64,000 nt of DNA, from assembly GCA_965223045.1 (NCBI GenBank), contig CBDCVN010000013.1, forward strand, positions 1,612,001-1,676,000, written 5' to 3'. Position 1 is the first letter of the stretch, and the number at the start of each line of letters is the position of its first letter. Below the pieces are notes generated by a model, which worked only from the letters and a program-made list of their open reading frames with translations, ran no database searches and was not told the origin of the DNA. Below, in pieces: positions 61,335-64,000 of the stretch. The DNA is from CBDCVN01 sp965223045 (lineage in GTDB: Bacteria > Deinococcota > Deinococci > Deinococcales > Trueperaceae). Both the position numbers and the translations under genes were made by a program.

Positions 61335-64000
61335 TTAATGACCTCCCTCGTTACTATCAGTGCTGTGTGTGGAGTTTTTAGCCAGCTTAGGATTAGAGTT
61401 AAACAACTTAGCTAAATAGCTAGTGCGTGGTTGAATATTGAGTTCTTCTAGCAACGCGTAATTAAGAGCAGAAGCTTTAATGTCTTTAACACGACTAGTG
61501 TTCTTTTCACTATTTTCAGTTAGGTAAGCTTCCTTATCAACTGTTTTAGCATTCACATCACCAAACACAATAGCTTCAGCAGGGCAAGCACTTTCACAAG
61601 CTGTTCTTATCTCGCCATCAAAAATAGGGCGATGCTCATTCTCTGCTTTTATGTAGACTTGTTGAATTCTTTGAATGCAGTAGGTACATTTTTCCATTAC
61701 ACCACGACTGCGTACAGTCACATCAGGGTTTTGTAAAAGTGCAAGGTGGTTTTCCTGTAATTCAGCATACTGAAAAAAGTTAAAGCGCCTTACCTTGTAA
61801 GGGCAGTTATTTGAACAGTAACGAGTGCCTACACAACGATTGTAAACCATTACATTTAAGCCTTCATTATCATGAACAGTAGCACCTACAGGACAAACAG
61901 GCTCACAGGGGGCCTTCTCACAATGAGCACAAGCAACAGGCAAATTGAAGTACTCAGGATTATCTAAATCTCCACCATAATAGGCATCAACTCGAATCCA
62001 CTGCATTTCCCGTCCTACAGACACCTGTTCTTTACCTACCACAGGTATATTATTTTCTGATTGGCAAGCAGTTATACAAGCGTTGCAACCTGTACATACT
62101 GTTTGGTCAATGACCATACCCCAAGCATAGGAGGTGTATTCATAATCAGCATAAAGGTCAGATTCAGGGTGCTTAACTGGATGCACAAACTGTGGATGTT
62201 CTGGATGAGCTTTAAAGTCATCAAACGTGCCTGAACGGACTATGTGACGGTTCTTAATACCATCACTTTCAAGAGCGTGATGAGTTTGAGTACTCGCTAA
62301 TTTATAGGTTTTAGAGGTTTTACCCAAAGCTACATCATAAGCAAACCAAGGGTTTTTAACTGAGCGTAGAGGGTAAACGTCAAAACCAACACTATTGCCA
62401 ACTTTACCGGCTTCCATGCGCCCATGACCAAGATGTAAAGTTATAGTGTTCTTAGCTTGACCGGGGACAATCCACACTGGGATTTCGATTGCTCTCTCCC
62501 CTACTCTTAAAGTAATAACATCTTGACTTTTCAAGTGCTCAGCCTCTGCTAAGGCAGGGCTTATTAGGGCAGCGTTATCCCATGTGAGCTTACTAAAAGG
62601 CTTGGGTAATTCTTGCATCCAACCATTATTGGCTAGCTTGCCATCACCTACATTAGGATCAGGGCGAAAGATTACTTCTAGACCTTCTTGTGTTTTGGTG
62701 GCAGGCTCGAGCAAACACTCAGGATTCAAACTGACCTCTTTTTCAGCTGCCTCAGTACCTGCAACGACACCATTATAAAGTGCGTAACGCCAAAATGTTT
62801 TAAAATCACCATCAGCATTCTCTTGCCAAAATTCACTTACAATCTCATAAGAGTTTTTAGATTCACCAAGCATTGCAGAAATAATTTCTAAGGCTGACTT
62901 GCCACCATAAAGAGGTTGCATTTGGGGTTGCATTATACTTACTATGCCATCAAAGGCCCTAGCATCACCCCAGGCCTCTAATTCATGAGTTTGGGGAATA
63001 TGCCATGTAGCACGACTTCCTGTCTCATCACGATAAAGCCCTAAATGAATGCTAGTGTCTACCTTTTCTAAAACCGTAGCAAAATCAATATCAGCAGGAG
63101 CATTGTAAACAGGATTACCACCAAGTATAATTAATGTGTCAACCATGCCCTTATCCATATCAAAAGCTAATTTATTAATAGATCCAACTTGAAGAACAGG
63201 TTTGGTTTCTATAGCTTCATGATAAGTAACATGCTTACCTACTGCACCAATTTTGTCATTAATAGCATGGGCTAAAGCGTGAACTATAGCAGGTTGTCCT
63301 TCACCAACAATAACTACGCTAGAATGCTTAGTTAAATCTTCAAATAAAACATCTAACCAGCCTTTAGGTAAATCAAGTTCAGGTACTTCTGCTAACTCAA
63401 GCTCTAATTTATGTGCTAATTGCCTTGCTAGAGCTTCAACTTTAGTAGCTGCTAAAGGCAAGCGATGATCAGCCATAGTACCTGTGCTGGTAGGAGTGGG
63501 CTCTACTACATAAAGACGATTCATACTATCTTCAGCAGTATGTGCACGACGAGCATTGGCAAATTGGCGAGTATGCCTTAGTTTAGCGGGTCCACTATTT
63601 AAAAAGTCAGCATCAAGTGAAAGGATAACTTCGGCTTCTTCTAAATGGTAAATAGGCGTGGCTGGCTCATTAAAAGCTAGTTCTGAACCTTCTAAAACAT
63701 TATCAAGGTTTACAGGAGTGTACTGATGCCATTTAGCGGCTGGGAATTTGCCTAAGAGCTTATTTAACTGGTTAGCTAACGTGGGTGAGGTTACTGCTTC
63801 TGTTAAGATGTATAAACCCTTGCCCTCACCTAAAGAATTTAGCTTTCCCTCTAAAGAACTTGTAAAATCTTCCCAAGAACTTAAGGTGTTTTCTTTGATT
63901 AGTTGGCTCGAGCGCTCAGGATCATAAAGAGTTAAAACCTCTGCTGTGCTCTGCACATCAATAGCGCCCAAACTAGCAGGGTGTTCAGGGTTACCTTCCA
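61335..64000 (-). CDS. actB: Alternative complex III iron-sulfur subunit ActB (5' partial)
   Basis: The reading frame continues to the right edge (EGNPEHPASLGAIDVQ), matching the conserved ActB sequence upstream of LYDPERSQ, so the N-terminus with its Tat signal lies outside and the TTG at 63971 is internal. At least 888 residues are present. The first two thirds are the molybdopterin-oxidoreductase-like domain, which in ActB lacks a cofactor. The last third holds four cluster motifs: VCTGCNACITACQSENN, CAHCEKAPCEPVCP, CVGTRYCSNNCPYKVRR and the CTYCIQRI/ACESACPAEAI pair. These form the electron wire of three [4Fe-4S] and one [3Fe-4S] clusters. ActA would be further right. Confidence 0.95.
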   Translation of the reverse strand, partial: EGNPEHPASLGAIDVQSTAEVLTLYDPERSSQLIKENTLSSWEDFTSSLEGKLNSLGEGKGLYILTEAVTSPTLANQLNKLLGKFPAAKWHQYTPVNLDNVLEGSELAFNEPATPIYHLEEAEVILSLDADFLNSGPAKLRHTRQFANARRAHTAEDSMNRLYVVEPTPTSTGTMADHRLPLAATKVEALARQLAHKLELELAEVPELDLPKGWLDVLFEDLTKHSSVVIVGEGQPAIVHALAHAINDKIGAVGKHVTYHEAIETKPVLQVGSINKLAFDMDKGMVDTLIILGGNPVYNAPADIDFATVLEKVDTSIHLGLYRDETGSRATWHIPQTHELEAWGDARAFDGIVSIMQPQMQPLYGGKSALEIISAMLGESKNSYEIVSEFWQENADGDFKTFWRYALYNGVVAGTEAAEKEVSLNPECLLEPATKTQEGLEVIFRPDPNVGDGKLANNGWMQELPKPFSKLTWDNAALISPALAEAEHLKSQDVITLRVGERAIEIPVWIVPGQAKNTITLHLGHGRMEAGKVGNSVGFDVYPLRSVKNPWFAYDVALGKTSKTYKLASTQTHHALESDGIKNRHIVRSGTFDDFKAHPEHPQFVHPVKHPESDLYADYEYTSYAWGMVIDQTVCTGCNACITACQSENNIPVVGKEQVSVGREMQWIRVDAYYGGDLDNPEYFNLPVACAHCEKAPCEPVCPVGATVHDNEGLNVMVYNRCVGTRYCSNNCPYKVRRFNFFQYAELQENHLALLQNPDVTVRSRGVMEKCTYCIQRIQQVYIKAENEHRPIFDGEIRTACESACPAEAIVFGDVNAKTVDKEAYLTENSEKNTSRVKDIKASALNYALLEELNIQPRTSYLAKLFNSNPKLAKNSTHSTDSNEGGH

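Noticed and set aside
63907..63971. TTG at 63971 as the start of actB
   Set aside because: The same frame continues to base 64000 as EGNPEHPAS, a conserved part of ActB, so the gene is truncated by the window edge.

Overview
The window reads as chromosomal DNA of an AT-rich, aerobic or respiratory diderm bacterium with sulfur-oxidising capacity. The evidence is a flavocytochrome c sulfide dehydrogenase at the left end, an alternative complex III operon at the right end, a C-terminal outer-membrane beta-barrel, a lipoprotein, and signal peptides on many proteins. DUF11-rich giant proteins, a MerR/B12 (CarH/LitR-type) regulator and the style of the BMP-type permeases suggest Deinococcota (Truepera-like). 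That is an inference from protein style, not from a marker gene; Chloroflexota or another lineage cannot be excluded. No rRNA, tRNA, CRISPR array or intact insertion sequence was seen.

Layout. 1-1581: fccA (cut by the left edge) and fccB. 1582-3336: two small membrane proteins of unknown function behind a structured leader. 3337-6461: a two-component system and a co-transcribed secreted acidic-repeat protein. 6470-9569 (minus): two permeases of a BMP/nucleoside-type ABC importer. 9769-10650 (minus): a B12-dependent MerR regulator with a clear promoter. 10749-17357: a secreted protein with archaeal-style repeats, a tiny zinc ribbon, a 7TM histidine kinase, malQ, a Vgb-like propeller protein and a secreted protein. 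17478-23262 (minus): a NapH/NosR-type ferredoxin, vapBC, and a CopC/CopD-type cluster with a His-rich CopC protein. 23517-25346: an epimerase-SDR fusion. 25347-26234: a decayed stretch with possible transposase relics and perfect palindromes. 26235-57414: the dominant feature, two giant secreted repeat proteins (4683 and 3524 residues) and a DUF11/beta-barrel outer-membrane protein translationally coupled to the second. 57567-64000 (minus): actBCDEF of alternative complex III, with actB cut by the right edge.

How parts fit. Sulfide oxidised by FccAB would feed cytochrome c, while ACIII oxidises quinol and also reduces cytochrome c. The CopC/CopD group probably handles periplasmic copper, which would suit copper oxidases outside the window.

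The best candidate for something undescribed is the 31-kb surface locus. Each giant protein carries several tandem arrays that look almost identical at the nucleotide level (4x282, 22x336 and 4x684 bp; 12x336 and 4x702 bp). Both share a near-identical C-terminal module, and one is coupled by a TAATG overlap to a barrel protein that could export or anchor it. A separate genome-scale oddity is the excess of the palindrome CTCGAG in coding sequence.
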